From positions 1,001,838-1,036,468 of the forward strand of contig NW_003546242.1 of the NCBI RefSeq assembly GCF_000090795.2: DNA of 34,631 nt, in the 5' to 3' direction. The position numbers and the translations under genes were made by a program. Positions within the stretch are counted from its first letter, which is position 1. Each line of letters begins with the position of its first letter. Positions 9,051 to 18,734 of this stretch are shown piece by piece. This stretch comes from Amphimedon queenslandica. Lineage: Eukaryota > Porifera > Demospongiae > Haplosclerida > Niphatidae. The notes under the pieces are model-generated. The model was given only the letters and a program-made list of their open reading frames with translations, had not been told where the DNA came from and made no database searches.

Positions 9051-9662
9051 GGAGAAAAGATGTGCTGGCTATTCTTCGAGCGCATAAAGTGTGCGTGAGA
9101 TAGCAGGCCTTTTTTGCTGTCATAAATGACGACGCATGTTCAGAAATGCTAGGTCACAGAGTAATTTACAGTTGCACAGACTCCATGAATTACACTGTAC
9201 ATCCTAATGGATGATCACACCAGAGAAGCCAAAACCCTACATAACAAAATTAAACGATCTTTTGGTTCATAATAGTATTTACTTAACTTTTTTTTACCTT
9301 GTAGCTTTGTTGCAAGAAAAAAGATTGTCATCCAACTTTTTGGACATGAAGTTTTACCATTGGTGACCATTGTTGTGTATCAAAGAATTTTATTAGGAAA
9401 ATTTTTTTTCAAAATTTTTGAAAATGAATAATTTTTGTTGTGGTTCTTATTTTAAAATATAACACATCAGCTTCATTATTATGCAAAATTGAAGTCAGTT
9501 AGCAATAAAAATATAACGGCCTTATAGCATAACTGTTGCATGGATATAGCACAAAATAATAATCGAGCACTGTAGCAGGAAATCTTGCAGTCGTGGGACA
9601 GCAGTTCTTCTAGAGAGTATTTCAAGTAATAAGCACCGTGGGATTGAAACAGATGGCCTGGT
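9051..9662. other. no gene seen
   Basis: AT-rich. The 65-codon - strand frame at 9479-9676 has no recognisable features. If 9007-9050 is a first exon, its promoter would lie here, but I see no definite TATA or initiator. Confidence 0.4.
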
Positions 9663-10604
9663 TTGCTGCCTCTCATTCAAAATAGTCTGCTACAGCGTTG
9701 GTACGAAGCTGTGCTGTTAAGAAAACAATGTGGTGATGTAGTTGTTACAATGACTAGCCTGCTGAATGTGCATATTCCTGGGAACATTGTACGGTTAAAG
9801 GAACACAAAGATCTTGCTCAAAGCAGAAGCAAATCATTAGAACAGTTAAGAATAAAAGGATGTCAACTCATAGCTAGTCTCAAAAGAAGCTCACGACAAA
9901 AGGAGCAAAAAACACTTAATGGAAGATTTATCACTGACATCATAACAGTAGATAAAACAACAGCTGCTTTTCACAAATCTTTTGATGAATACAAGTAAGA
10001 TTTTAAATCAATACAAACATTAACTTGCATTCACACTAGGCTGAAATTTGAAGATAAAAGGGACACCTCTCAGAGATCTGGAAAGTATTGTCATTCCAAA
10101 ACACAGGCAAAGATATAGACAGTGTTCAAGACAGACAAAGGAGACGTAAATATCAGCACTTAAGGAATTATGTAGTGTTGCTTATATTTTGCTGACAGCT
10201 TCAATATTGATCTATTATCTGTTGCCTTTCGTACTAGAACTAACAATGACAGCATCACATTAAACTACACTGCACATAACACGCAAGAGCTTTAGTCAGT
10301 AGAGAATAAAAACATCAGAGTGCCACAACAAATTCTTTTTCTCCTGAATCGGTTTGCAGTCTCTCATGAGTTTTATCATCAACTCACTATGCTGTTTCCA
10401 TCTCTGCCACGTTCATACCTTGTAAACGCATTATGGAAAAGAATATCAAATTTAATTTCACTGAAAAGATTCCCAAGTCCTTACTTTGGAGCATATAGAT
10501 CTTTAAAAGATTCCATTCAAGAAGCTCTCAAAGCACACCTGAACACTTCCAATCCTTTTATCACAAAAACAGATTTCTTTAGGTTGTTTCTTCAGTTGAA
10601 ATAA
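9663..10604 (+). pseudogene. uncharacterised protein gene, frame-broken
   Basis: Three coding-like blocks in order. Block 1 (9663-9994): RWYEAVLLRKQCGDVVVTMT, then VRLKEHKDLAQSRSKSLEQL, ending TTAAFHKSFDEYK at a donor GTAAGA. Block 2 (about 10115-10318): DRQRRRKYQHLRNYVVLLIF, a frameshift, ADSFNIDLLSVAFRTRTNND, and a TAG before SVENKN. Block 3 (to 10604): VPQQILFLLNRFAVSHEFYH, LTMLFPSLPRSYLVNALWKR, ending FFRLFLQLK and TAA. Blocks 2 and 3 share a frame apart from the TAG. A splice from 9994 to 10319 would keep phase, but the acceptor is poor, so a single broken ORF is as likely. I recall similar multicopy, repeat-associated proteins in sponges and cnidarians, from memory only; function unknown. 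Confidence 0.5.
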
Positions 10605-10718
10605 AATTTTGAGGTGATGGAGTGAGCTCAATTCACAAGGTCATCTTCATTCATTCTCCTTTCTTTTTCCTTTCCTTATTGGACAAAAGACATATGTCAG
10701 GAGCAGGTATATACAACA

Positions 10719-10850
10719 GTGTGTGTGTGTGCACATGGGTCTATGTGTGCAAATTGTATACATTTGTGTGAGATGTATGTATGTACATATATGTACATAA
10801 GTAACATGCACATACAGAACATTTACATATGTAACATGTCCATTCAGTAC
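10719..10850 (+). repeat. TG / ACAT-rich low-complexity tract
   Basis: (TG)n at about 10719-10732, followed by degenerate tgtatgtatgtacatatatg and taacatgcacatac repeats up to the start codon of the next ORF. Confidence 0.8.
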
Positions 10851-10854
10851 ATGT

Positions 10855-11311
10855 ATGGCGGATGGTCCTCGTTGCTGCGGTTGTAACGAAAGAGGTCGCT
10901 GTGTCTCATGTTCCTGTGTAAAGGCTGGAAGAAGTTGTTTCAGCTGTCTTCCCAAACATAATGGTCACTGTGACAACTTTTCTGTTCAGTCTGTTGCTCC
11001 AATAACACTAGAAGCCGATATAGTCAATATCAACCCTCCACCTGCTGTTATTTCAAACACATCTTTATCTACTTCTTCCCTTTCACCACAACTATTCACC
11101 TATCATGATGATTTTGACGCTTCTCAGGCTTCTTTACCTGACTTTGTTCAATTACAATCTCCTAACTTTAAGTGGGGATCTAAGGAAGGCACAGAGTTTT
11201 GTTCATGCATTAGGTCTGTTTATGATGAAGTGATTCATTGGAGAAGAAATACATTTAAAGTTCCAAGTGGTAGAGTTGGTGATTCCTTTGTTAAGGAACT
11301 AGCCAGGCTCT
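10855..11311 (+). CDS. Cys-rich N-terminal ORF, truncated by assembly gap
   Basis: ATG at 10855 opens MADGPRCCGCNERGRCVSCS, then CVKAGRSCFSCLPKHNGHC: about 12 cysteines in 40 residues, suggesting a zinc-binding module. A Ser/Pro-rich linker follows (to about residue 90), then SPNFKWGSKEGTEFCSCIRS, VYDEVIHWRRNTFKVPSGR and GDSFVKELARL just before the Ns. I recall this combination (Cys-rich leader plus WG...F...Y.E..HWRRN.F.VPSG..G) from multicopy sponge and coral ORFs, often near reverse transcriptases; that is memory, not a search. The frame is intact up to the gap, unlike most others here. Sequence right of the gap does not continue it recognisably. Confidence 0.6.
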
Positions 11312-11321
11312 NNNNNNNNNN
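11312..11321. other. assembly gap (10 N)
   Basis: Ten Ns interrupt the Cys-rich ORF. The true size is unknown, so order and distance across this point should not be trusted. Confidence 0.99.
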
Positions 11322-12400
11322 AAGTCTACAACATCTACATTATCCTGCAAAAGCTTGAAACCCTGTATTACAATTATCATTATCATTCCTACAGTGTTGC
11401 CCATACAGACCCTGTGTATTTCACAGCTATGAAAGTTCCACAGTTTTATGACCACCACCCATTATCTCTATATGAATCTCAAAATAACTCCGAACTATTA
11501 ATACCCCTTAAATATTATATTGCTTCTTAATTTATTATAAATACAATACCTACTTACTTTATTGTTTAGTTCTATTGGATAATGAGCCAGTAAATTCAAC
11601 CAAAGGGCAACATCATCACTTGCAGACACCATGCATCATTGTAGCTACACCTCTCTATTTAAAGCACAAAAGTTGTGCAGCAAAGTGTAACACACACTAA
11701 GTGTACCTCACACTGAAGTAAAGTGTGTGGGGCAAAAATAATTAGTAAGCACACCACGTTGCAGTGTGCTACTCATACTCTAACTGGCTCTAGCTACAAA
11801 AAAAGTGGGCACTGAAAAATTTTGTTTTTACAGTGTAGGCCTGTTTGTGGCAGCTGCTGACAGACTTCTATTATATAAAGGCGTTGAGGCTGCCTGAGGC
11901 CTATCAGGAAGCTTTAATTCCTTTAATTCTTCCTATTAAGAGTGGGGTAGACAGAAGTAACAAGATGGAGATAAACAAACTTCAAATAGACGATCTATAT
12001 TCATAGACTCGTCACTGTCCATAGTCTCCTTTTGTCTAAGGCAAACAAGTTCAAAATTTCAAAACTAAAAAATTAATTTTGCACTAAAAATTAATTATTG
12101 TTATAATTAATTAATTATTAATTAATATTAATATGAGTATACTAATGAATAATTGTGATTGATTATTATTAAAAATTTGAAATTAAATAGTTGTACTGAC
12201 GAAATCTTTCAAATAAATTAATAAATATTGTTGATCACTCTCTTAGGCCTGCTAGTATATATTTTCATAGCCTAAAAATAATGACACAATAAACATGGTA
12301 CAATAGTGAAACAATCTGAAGAATCTTTTTACACTAATACGCTTGTTTATTGTGTAATATTATTCTAGATGGTGTCGATTGCTATTGTGAGGAAAATAGT
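11322..12400. other. no gene seen; AT-rich
   Basis: No coding frame of interest. The stretch 12055-12240 is composed largely of attaatta-type sequence. A weak quasi-repeat of agtgtg/cacact words lies at 11675-11775. Confidence 0.5.
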
Positions 12401-12490
12401 TATTTGGTAAAGGAATTCTATTCTATATCTATACTGATCAGTGTTTATTTGGTAAAGGAATTCTATACTATATCTATACTGATCAGTGAT
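12401..12490 (+). repeat. 45-bp tandem duplication
   Basis: tatttggtaaaggaattcta... at 12401-12445 is repeated at 12446-12490 with very few substitutions. Both copies end in ctatactgatcagtg plus a few bases. Confidence 0.93.
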
Positions 12491-12774
12491 TAGTGAAGTA
12501 CTACATGATAATACTCTTGATGCAAATCCTTGTTTAAGAAGAAGTAATGGTACCCATCTATTCGTTTCAATCCTGTCCTACTGCTGACAAGCTCATGATA
12601 ATTGTATAAGATTAATTAATGTTATTGTTTGTGTTTTTAACAATGTATTGAACACACATAATAAAACAATGTATCGAAGACTAAGTACCTTTTCTTAGCT
12701 GGAACTGGAAGCCTGGAACCTCCATTAAGTATTGCAGTTGATTCAAGAACAAAATTGCTCCCTTTTCATTGTTC

Positions 12775-13255
12775 TGAGATCTGAGCATGCGCAACTTCAC
12801 CCACATTTTGGAGCACATGCTTCTTTAATTAACAAAATGGCGGAATGAGGTACGTTTTACTGGCAACAATAGAGAGGCAAATTTTTATAATTGTTAGAGT
12901 TATTTGAAAAGTTGTGGACCTGCGCATGGATGGTTGGAGAAGAATGGTGTAAAAATTAGCCTTGTAGCATTGTTCAAAGGCCATAATACACTCCATTAAC
13001 CGATTGACAGGAGGTAATGATGTTGAAGATGAAAACAGGTGGTTGAAGAAAACGGCCGGTTCGCTGATATTTGACTTTCCTGTCAGACAAGGTTTACAGC
13101 CATGCTACTGGTACTAATGGAATCCTCTGGTCAAAATAAGGTCCTTTAAGAAGTCTGGTGTGCCTAGGAGCTCAGTTTCCAGGTATAGCAAGGCTGCAAA
13201 AGTCGTGGCAGCCATATTGTTTTGGGGTGAATCCTACTTAGTAACGCTACAATGA
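12775..13255 (+). repeat. dispersed repeat A, copy 1 (inverted relative to 30240-30790)
   Basis: Words shared, as reverse complement and in reversed order, with 30240-30790 include gagatctgagcatg, ttaacaaaatgg, tggacctgc, ttggag and a gtaagaatt/gtaaaaatt block, cagcaaggct-type sequence, gcaaaagtcgtggc, and aagtaggattcaccccaaa-type sequence. About 480 bp with moderate divergence. No ORF is maintained in both copies. The element class is unknown; the ends are not sharp enough to name TIRs or a target-site duplication. Confidence 0.75.
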
Positions 13256-13767
13256 TAGTAACAGTTTAGACACGGAGTGAGGAATCAGACTTTTTCATCC
13301 TTGTTGTTTGGTTTTAGAGTTATACTTTACGTACGACTTATGTTTCTTCTTGTCCTAGTTTCCTTGCAATGTTTGAAGTTAAGTCCTGATTATTTAAAAT
13401 TGATTTTAAAGTGATGTTTCTTGTACTTATTATCACTATTTCTTTCGTCCATCCTATCATCTATAGTGTACGTTAATGTAACTAGTTACAGTTACTGATC
13501 AGAATGAGATCTTTTCACTTAATGTTAGTTTTACAAAGGCGTTTTATGTGCTACTGACTTCTCACCATTTGCTTTCTTTTATCAGTTTCTTATACCATGA
13601 GTGACTGATGAGACTGAGCTGTTAGCATTTGAATCTGTTTTGGTACAATGCAGATTACCGGTGCCAACAGAAACTGGCCAATTTACAGGATGTAGTGTCA
13701 TTTGACTTGGGTGTGGCATACCACACATGGGCGTGGCATTATTTGATCAGTTCTAATGTATTGTAGA
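13256..13767. other. no gene seen
   Basis: Contains the short motif pair gggtgtggcat / gggcgtggcat at 13710-13740 just ahead of the Merlin ORF. This may be the promoter or 5' terminal part of that element, but I could not identify a terminal inverted repeat. Confidence 0.4.
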
Positions 13768-14715
13768 ATGGCGACTGCTAGTTCTAGCTTTTGTTCTGCT
13801 CCTACTACTTCTTCCAGCAAGATTTTGAGAGACCTGTACATACTTATTAAGGATGACCCTTACACTTGGCTGAGAAGGAGAGAGGTGATTGCGGATATCA
13901 CAGATGAGGATTGTGGCAAATGTGTTAATGGAAGGATGAAGCTTACCAAAGACAAATCTTATAGCAAAGATGGTTACTGATGGAGGTGCACAAGCAAGAT
14001 GTGTAACTCAAAGAGAGGATTATGAGGGGACATGGTTTGAGAATGCAAGAATCGCAGTGTCCCAGGTGTTACTTCTAACTTACTTTTGGGTGTACAAATT
14101 TAGCCAGGAGAATGTTATGAGTCAATGTGTCATTGCTAGCACGCATATCGCATGTGATTGGTACAACTCTTGCAGAGAGGTATGCGCCACTATTTTAGAG
14201 GAGTCTACTCAACTAGGAGGTGCAGGGGAAGTGGTTTAAGTAGACAAATCCAAGTTTGGGAAGAGGAAGTAAATAGGGTAAGTAGGGTAGATAGTGTTTA
14301 AGTTATGTGTGGGATTTGCCGTCGGACCAGACAGTGCTTTTTAGTAACTGTTGAGGACCAAAGGGCTAAAACACTGATCCTTAAAATAGAAAGGAACATC
14401 AAGACTGGAACTAAAATAATTACTGACTGCTGGAGTTCATATAGCAGTTTAGAAAGGCTTGGGTATGTGCATGGCACAGTTAACCATAGCTATGAATTTG
14501 TTAGTTCAGAGACAGGTGACCGTACTCAAAACATTGAAAGTACAAGGCGTGCAGTCTAACAGATCTCTCCTATGCAGTGGTATAAGTCAAAATTTGTACA
14601 ACTCATACTTTGGAAATTTGTTTTTTGCCACAAGTACTTACAAACTGTAGATAATAAGTTTCTCACCTCTCTCGATATAATCAAAACTGTCTATCCACCC
14701 AGTCTCGATCGTTAA
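13768..14715 (+). pseudogene. Merlin (IS1016/ISXO2-like) transposase, degenerate
   Basis: ATG at 13768 (MATASSSFCSAPTTSSSK), then a zinc-binding part CGKCVNGRMKLTKDKS, a TGA (13978-13980) before WRCTSKMC, and a frame change to GTWFENARIAVSQVLLLTYF and WVYKFSQENV, CDWYNSCREVCATILEES, TQLGGAGEVV, a TAA (14237-14239), VDKSKFGKRK, another TAA (14270-14272), then RRTRQCFLVTVEDQRAKTL, GTKIITDCWSSYSSLERL, GYVHGTVNHSYEFVSSETGD and RTQNIESTRRAV. This is the order of the DDE_Tnp_ISXO2-like domain of Merlin transposases. The acidic residues are the D of VDKSKFG, the D of TDCWSSY and the E of QNIES. The pattern IDESKFG expected in active members is VDKSKFG here, and the usual ESTWR is ESTRR. After another frame change the C-terminus runs to about 14715. 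At least three stops and three frameshifts: dead. Confidence 0.88.
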
Positions 14716-15222
14716 ATCACCAGTCATCCTAATCCTCTCGCCACCAGTCATCTCATTTATCAACTGGTTTTTTTGGAACTAATGGGGTCTTATAGACCCC
14801 ATTAATTATCAAATAACTATAATGATCATACCCAGAAGCTCAAGCAGGCTGTGAGGGTTTAGGGTATCAATTTTGATTTTTTGTTAGGGTCTTATAAGTG
14901 TTTTGTGTCTGTGTGTGTTGTCGGGTGGCAAAGCCCCCCCCACTTAGAAGCAGCCACCGACATTAGTATTTGATTGTTAAAGGCGTCCAAGAGACCACAT
15001 TGGTTCTGTAAAAAACCAGTTGATAAATGATATGTTTGGTGGCGGAGAAGATTAGGATGACCGGTGATTCAATTATGGACACCTTTAATAAACAAGTAAT
15101 AATAATGTCGGTGGTTGCTTGAGGGGGGGACTTCGCCCTCCACACACAAGCATGGACACAAAATCCTTATAAGACCCTGACAAAAGCATCAAAATATAAA
15201 CCCTAAACCCTCACAGCCTACA
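14714..15222. repeat. nested inverted repeats (fold-back/MITE-like)
   Basis: Two overlapping palindromic systems. Pair 1: 14714-14785 (caccagtcatcctaatcctc...tttatcaactgg) against 14999-15075 (ccagttgataaa...gattaggatgaccggtg). Pair 2: 14845-14990 (gtgagggtttagggt...ggcgtcca) against 15075-15222 (ggacacctttaa...ccctaaaccctcacagcc). The centres differ (about 14895 and 15033), so a simple hairpin does not explain both; one pair-1 arm forms the loop of the pair-2 hairpin. A small perfect hairpin, aatggggtct-tat-agaccccatt, lies at 14782-14804. The 60-codon - strand ORF here is a by-product. Confidence 0.8.
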
Positions 15223-15855
15223 AAGCATTCTCATAATACTATGTCCCGTTCTTAATTTTAGGGCGCTCAGGTATAAGGTTTAGGCTTTAGTTTTTAAGTG
15301 CTCGAGTCTAATAAGGATGTTCATATTATGTCCCTTTCTAATTTTAGGGTGTTCAGGTGTAGGGGTTTTGGGTTTGGGTTTAGATTTAAGCTTTACAAAT
15401 AGTGCCTTATTTTTGCAAAGTAAATAAATTAGCTTCAAGAATTAAAAAAATCCATTTTCTTTATAAATTTTATTATTGCTTCAATGTGGTTTGACATGTT
15501 GCCAACCCATCATACTTTTACAAAAACCACCAGTATATAAACTCAGGCTTAATTACTGCTGTTGCTTCCTATTACACAGGAAGTGACAGGCTGGGTCTCT
15601 TGTGTTAGATCTAACTCTGTCTTTTTACTCCCAAATTCAGGATGCTGGGCGGTAGCGGGCGTGGCTTGTTGCCGACACATCAGGTGACTATCCATGTGAC
15701 TTTTCACTCCCCTTTGCCTAGTAAAAGTTGCCACCGGTGGTAACTGCAAGTGCCCCAAAAACTTACTGCCACACTCATAAGTGTCATGTGATTCAACATG
15801 TCAACCACTACTTTCCACAGTGGTGATGTGTTCTCTTGTTAAAAGGGCTTAGAAA
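15223..15855. other. no gene seen; weak direct repeat
   Basis: 15240-15300 and 15325-15395 share tatgtccc, cttaattttagggcg / ctaattttagggtg, ttcaggt and ggtttaggcttta / gggtttagattta, a diverged tandem pair of about 85 bp. The 69-codon frame at 15549-15758 (- strand) has no domain. Confidence 0.45.
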
Positions 15856-16048
15856 ACAAAATAGACCATTTGAAAAGCGAGAACTTTGTGGATTATAGAA
15901 GAGGGATAATAGAACTATTGAGACACCAAGAAAGAGGTTGACTAGGTACTTGAAACCAGAGTTGAAATACTACGAGTTAACTTTCTGCTGCATTCATGGA
16001 GGACAACCTCTTAAACCAACAGGGAAGGGAGAGAGAACAGTATCATAA
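15856..16048 (+). pseudogene. FAR1-type N-terminal fragment of a MULE/ZSWIM3-like protein
   Basis: Reads IDHLKSENFVDYRR, a one-base frame change, then RDNRTIETPRKRLTRYLKPE, LKYYELTFCCIHGGQPLKP and TGKGERTVS with TAA at 16046-16048. The block C-x-HGG-x(4,6)-GKGxR is the FAR1-like/ZSWIM3 N-terminal zinc-binding signature found ahead of the MULE transposase core. The matching core is not next to it; a MULE core lacking this N-terminus lies 15 kb away at 31474-33357. A donor-like GTATCA follows. Fragment of an element of the same family. Confidence 0.5.
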
Positions 16049-16350
16049 GTCAGTATAATGTATGATAACAATTTAGTTTTCTGTCTGTTAGAACTTTCAA
16101 GCAAAATTGCTCAATTCACATAGGAAGTTGAGCTAATAGTACTGGCACTGCTTTAGTGGTTAAAGGCTTGTTTAGAATTTATGCTAGTAACTCTGTACCG
16201 AATTGTTGCGTAAAGTATGTAATTTCTGAACATCTTGCGTTGGTGCATAGATAGAATACATAAGAATACAATTCTTTTCTATTCTTACGTCAATTATGTA
16301 ATGTCTGACCAATCAGTTTGCCTAAAGTACGTGGTAACGTGGAAAAGAAA

Positions 16351-17234
16351 ATGGAGGATGAAAAGTTGGTGGAACTTGTTCGCAGTTTCCCTTGCTTGTG
16401 GAACGTGCAGATCAAATGGTATAGAGACATAATCGTCAAAGAAAACATCTGGAACGAGATATCAAGTCAAGTAAGTTGAAGTACTGTACATCTTTCAACT
16501 AAAACATAACTAAAATAATAATATGTATTGAGATGGAAGGTATGACACCTGATGATTGCATTAGGAGGTGGAATAGCTTAAAAGCGAATTTGTAAGAGAA
16601 AACAAAAAGGTCAAAACAAGGAAGTTTGGACAAGAAGGACCATGCTATGTCTCTAACTGGCCATGGTACAATATCATGTTTTTTATAGGAGATACTGTTA
16701 AACACAGTGAGTAAGCAATAGCTATATTTCTTCTATTATTACAATCAATTTTATACTTGCTACAGCAGTGTTTCCAACTTGCCAACTCTGTCAGTGTCAA
16801 GTCGTTCAACTACACCCATTAATAATTTGGGGTTACCTCATCAAGTACATGATGATTACAATTTTATGGATACTGATGACAAGTTTGTGATAACTTTCAT
16901 TGAATAATAATGAATCAGGTGTGAGAGCAGTTAGTAGTGACAAGACGACACATTAAATTACCTACTAAAAGGAAAATAGTGGTCAGAAAAGAGATGAAGT
17001 GGAGGAACTAATGATAACCGAATTGAAAGAGATTCAGAAGAGAAGGACAGCAAAAGAGCAGACTGATGACGAAGGATATTTGGTCAACATGTTGCTGCTA
17101 CACTACACACATTTAATGACTGACAGAAGGCAATTGCCAAATATCAGATAGAACAATTGCCTGTCAATATAGAGTTCCCATCTGATCCTTACCAAAAGTT
17201 TGACCATTATAAACCTTCAGCTTATGAGATATGA
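16351..17234 (+). pseudogene. PIF/Harbinger MADF (Myb/SANT-like) DNA-binding protein
   Basis: Exon 1 (16351-16470) starts MEDEKLVELVRSFPCLWNVQ, then KWYRDIIVKENIWNEISSQ at donor GTAAGT: a MADF domain opening (LxELVRxxPxLWxxxxxxYxD...W.EI). Exon 2 from 16533: MEGMTPDDCIRRWNSLKA, a one-base deletion near 16587, then FVRENKKVKTRKFGQEGPC and the WPWYNIMFF block. A later exon (about 16766) holds a Ser/Thr-rich linker ending FMDTDDKFVITF. The C-terminal part has frame changes and a TGA before QKAIAKYQIEQLPVNIEF and FDHYKPSAYEI (stop 17232-17234). In this superfamily the MADF protein binds element ends and helps bring the transposase to DNA. It converges with the transposase at 17553-18693, as expected for one element. 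Several stops and frameshifts: inactive. Confidence 0.82.
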
Positions 17235-17552
17235 CAACATAGAGATACAAACACTATAGATGTATATATATATATATACACATATACATTATATATCAGT
17301 ATTATAACAATATAATGACAATGCGTGCATTGTATTTCACTGTAATGTTATTAACATTAATCTGTTCTGTTTACGTGGCTCATCTGCCAATAAACTTTAC
17401 CCTCTGGACTGTTTAAGTAACTTTTGTAGTCATCCCTCACATCTGTTGCTGTTTTAGAATATCTAGGACAAAAGTAATAAAATAATTACAATGAATCATA
17501 TAAGGTTAATAAAATCACTTAAACTGTAGTAACCTGTTCCTGCCAATATGAG
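17235..17552. repeat. intergene spacer with (TA)n tract
   Basis: Spacer between the convergent Harbinger genes. Position 17261-17280 is tatatatatatatata-type sequence followed by degenerate AT-rich repeats. No clear polyadenylation pair was assigned, although several AATAAA-like words occur. Confidence 0.5.
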
Positions 17553-18693
17553 TTACATTATGCATTCCAGCACAAGGTCTTCATCATTCCTCCACGAGCC
17601 ACTAATAAAGTTTCCTGAACCATCTTCACCATCAGTGAAGCCTGGTGGGCAAAAAGATGATTCAGTGCTCCTTAAGAAATTATGTAAAGCAATAGCTGCT
17701 TGAATATATAAGACAACTTTTGTAGGATCAGCAATGACTGAGCAGCGGAAGATCCGCCATCTGGCTATTAGTATACCAAAAGACTTTTCTATTACACGGC
17801 GAGCACGGCTTACTTTGTAATTGAAAATAGCTTTGTCTTCTAATAAAATAATAAAGACACAGTTCATACAAGTATGCATATACACTGTACTACAAAGCAA
17901 TAATTCATTTTTGATTACCTGGTAAATTTCTTCCTTGATATGGACGTAGCATATTTTGTAAAGGAAAAGCCTCATCGCCCACAACAACATATGGTAAACT
18001 TGGATCAGTTGTACCTGTAAAAGGACAGTTACCTAGATTTGACAAAATTTCAGACTCAAGTGCTTTTACAAATTGTGAATTAGATAAAGTTCCACCATCA
18101 CTTTGACGCCCAGCTCCACCAATATCAAACAAAATTAATCTAGGAAGTGGAAACGAAATTAAACACCTGAGATTTGTATAACAAACTTGTATTGTGCATC
18201 ACACACTGCTAAAAGGACAATTAAATGACTTCCTTTGTAGTTAAAATAAATTGAACCTTAATTAATTGCAGCCTGAATAACACCATGTTTCCCATCAATA
18301 GCCCCTACATCATGTGAAGTCATAAACATACCTACAGCACACACAGCAACATACCTATACAGTGAGGAAACTTCCATTGCTGCTCAAATTGTCTGCTGAT
18401 TTCTAACCACTCTTGAGTAGATGATGGTGCTTTAACAAATCATTGAAGAACAGTCCTATTAGCTTCACAAGTTTCCTTCAGAATGGAAAACACAGTAGCT
18501 CTACCAATTCGAAAGCTAAATGACATAGATACCTAGTGTAATTAAAACAAAAACAGTTAATTTAAAATAGAAGCAAATGTTCAACCTGGGAGTTGCCAGT
18601 AGCAAGAAACCTTACTGTTAGTGCCAACTTCTCAGCTGCACTAATTCCAGCCCTGACTGAATAATAATTGCGGTGTCTCAGACATGGGCTGAC
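17553..18693 (-). pseudogene. PIF/Harbinger DDE transposase (HARBI1-like), five exons, two stops
   Basis: Exons read down the - strand: 18693-18586 (RAGISAAEKLALTVRFLATG), 18532-18355 (FSFRIGRATVFSILKETCEA; TGA at 18440-18442 where Arg is usual), 18304-18187 (GAIDGKHGVIQAAIN, TAA at 18258-18260, [20 protein letters not shown]), 18139-17919 (FDIGGAGRQSDGG ... YVVVGDEAFPLQNMLRPYQG) and 17839-17553 (AIFNYKVSRARRVIEKSFG, ILIARWRIFR). The introns are 47-79 bp and all joins keep phase. The catalytic triad is visible: D in IDGKH, D in FDIGGAG, E in GDEAF. The DDE_4 core is otherwise complete. An N-terminal exon of the LLQELRLxDPxSHFxYxRMxxERFD type is missing upstream, where a fold-back begins. In active elements it cuts and pastes DNA with a TNN target. 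Confidence 0.88.
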
Positions 18694-18734
18694 CTATAAA
18701 AATGATATAACAATCTCACATCACATAAACTTAC

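Noticed and set aside
10647..10955. 102-codon - strand ORF with His/Tyr/Thr-rich repeats
   Set aside because: Derived from the TG/ACAT low-complexity tract and antisense to the Cys-rich ORF, which is better supported.
14963..15145. 60-codon - strand ORF
   Set aside because: It lies inside an inverted repeat and reads through its arm; no domain.
17261..17300. Possible TATA-type promoter in the (TA)n tract
   Set aside because: It lies between the 3' ends of two convergent genes, so a promoter is not expected; simple repeat.
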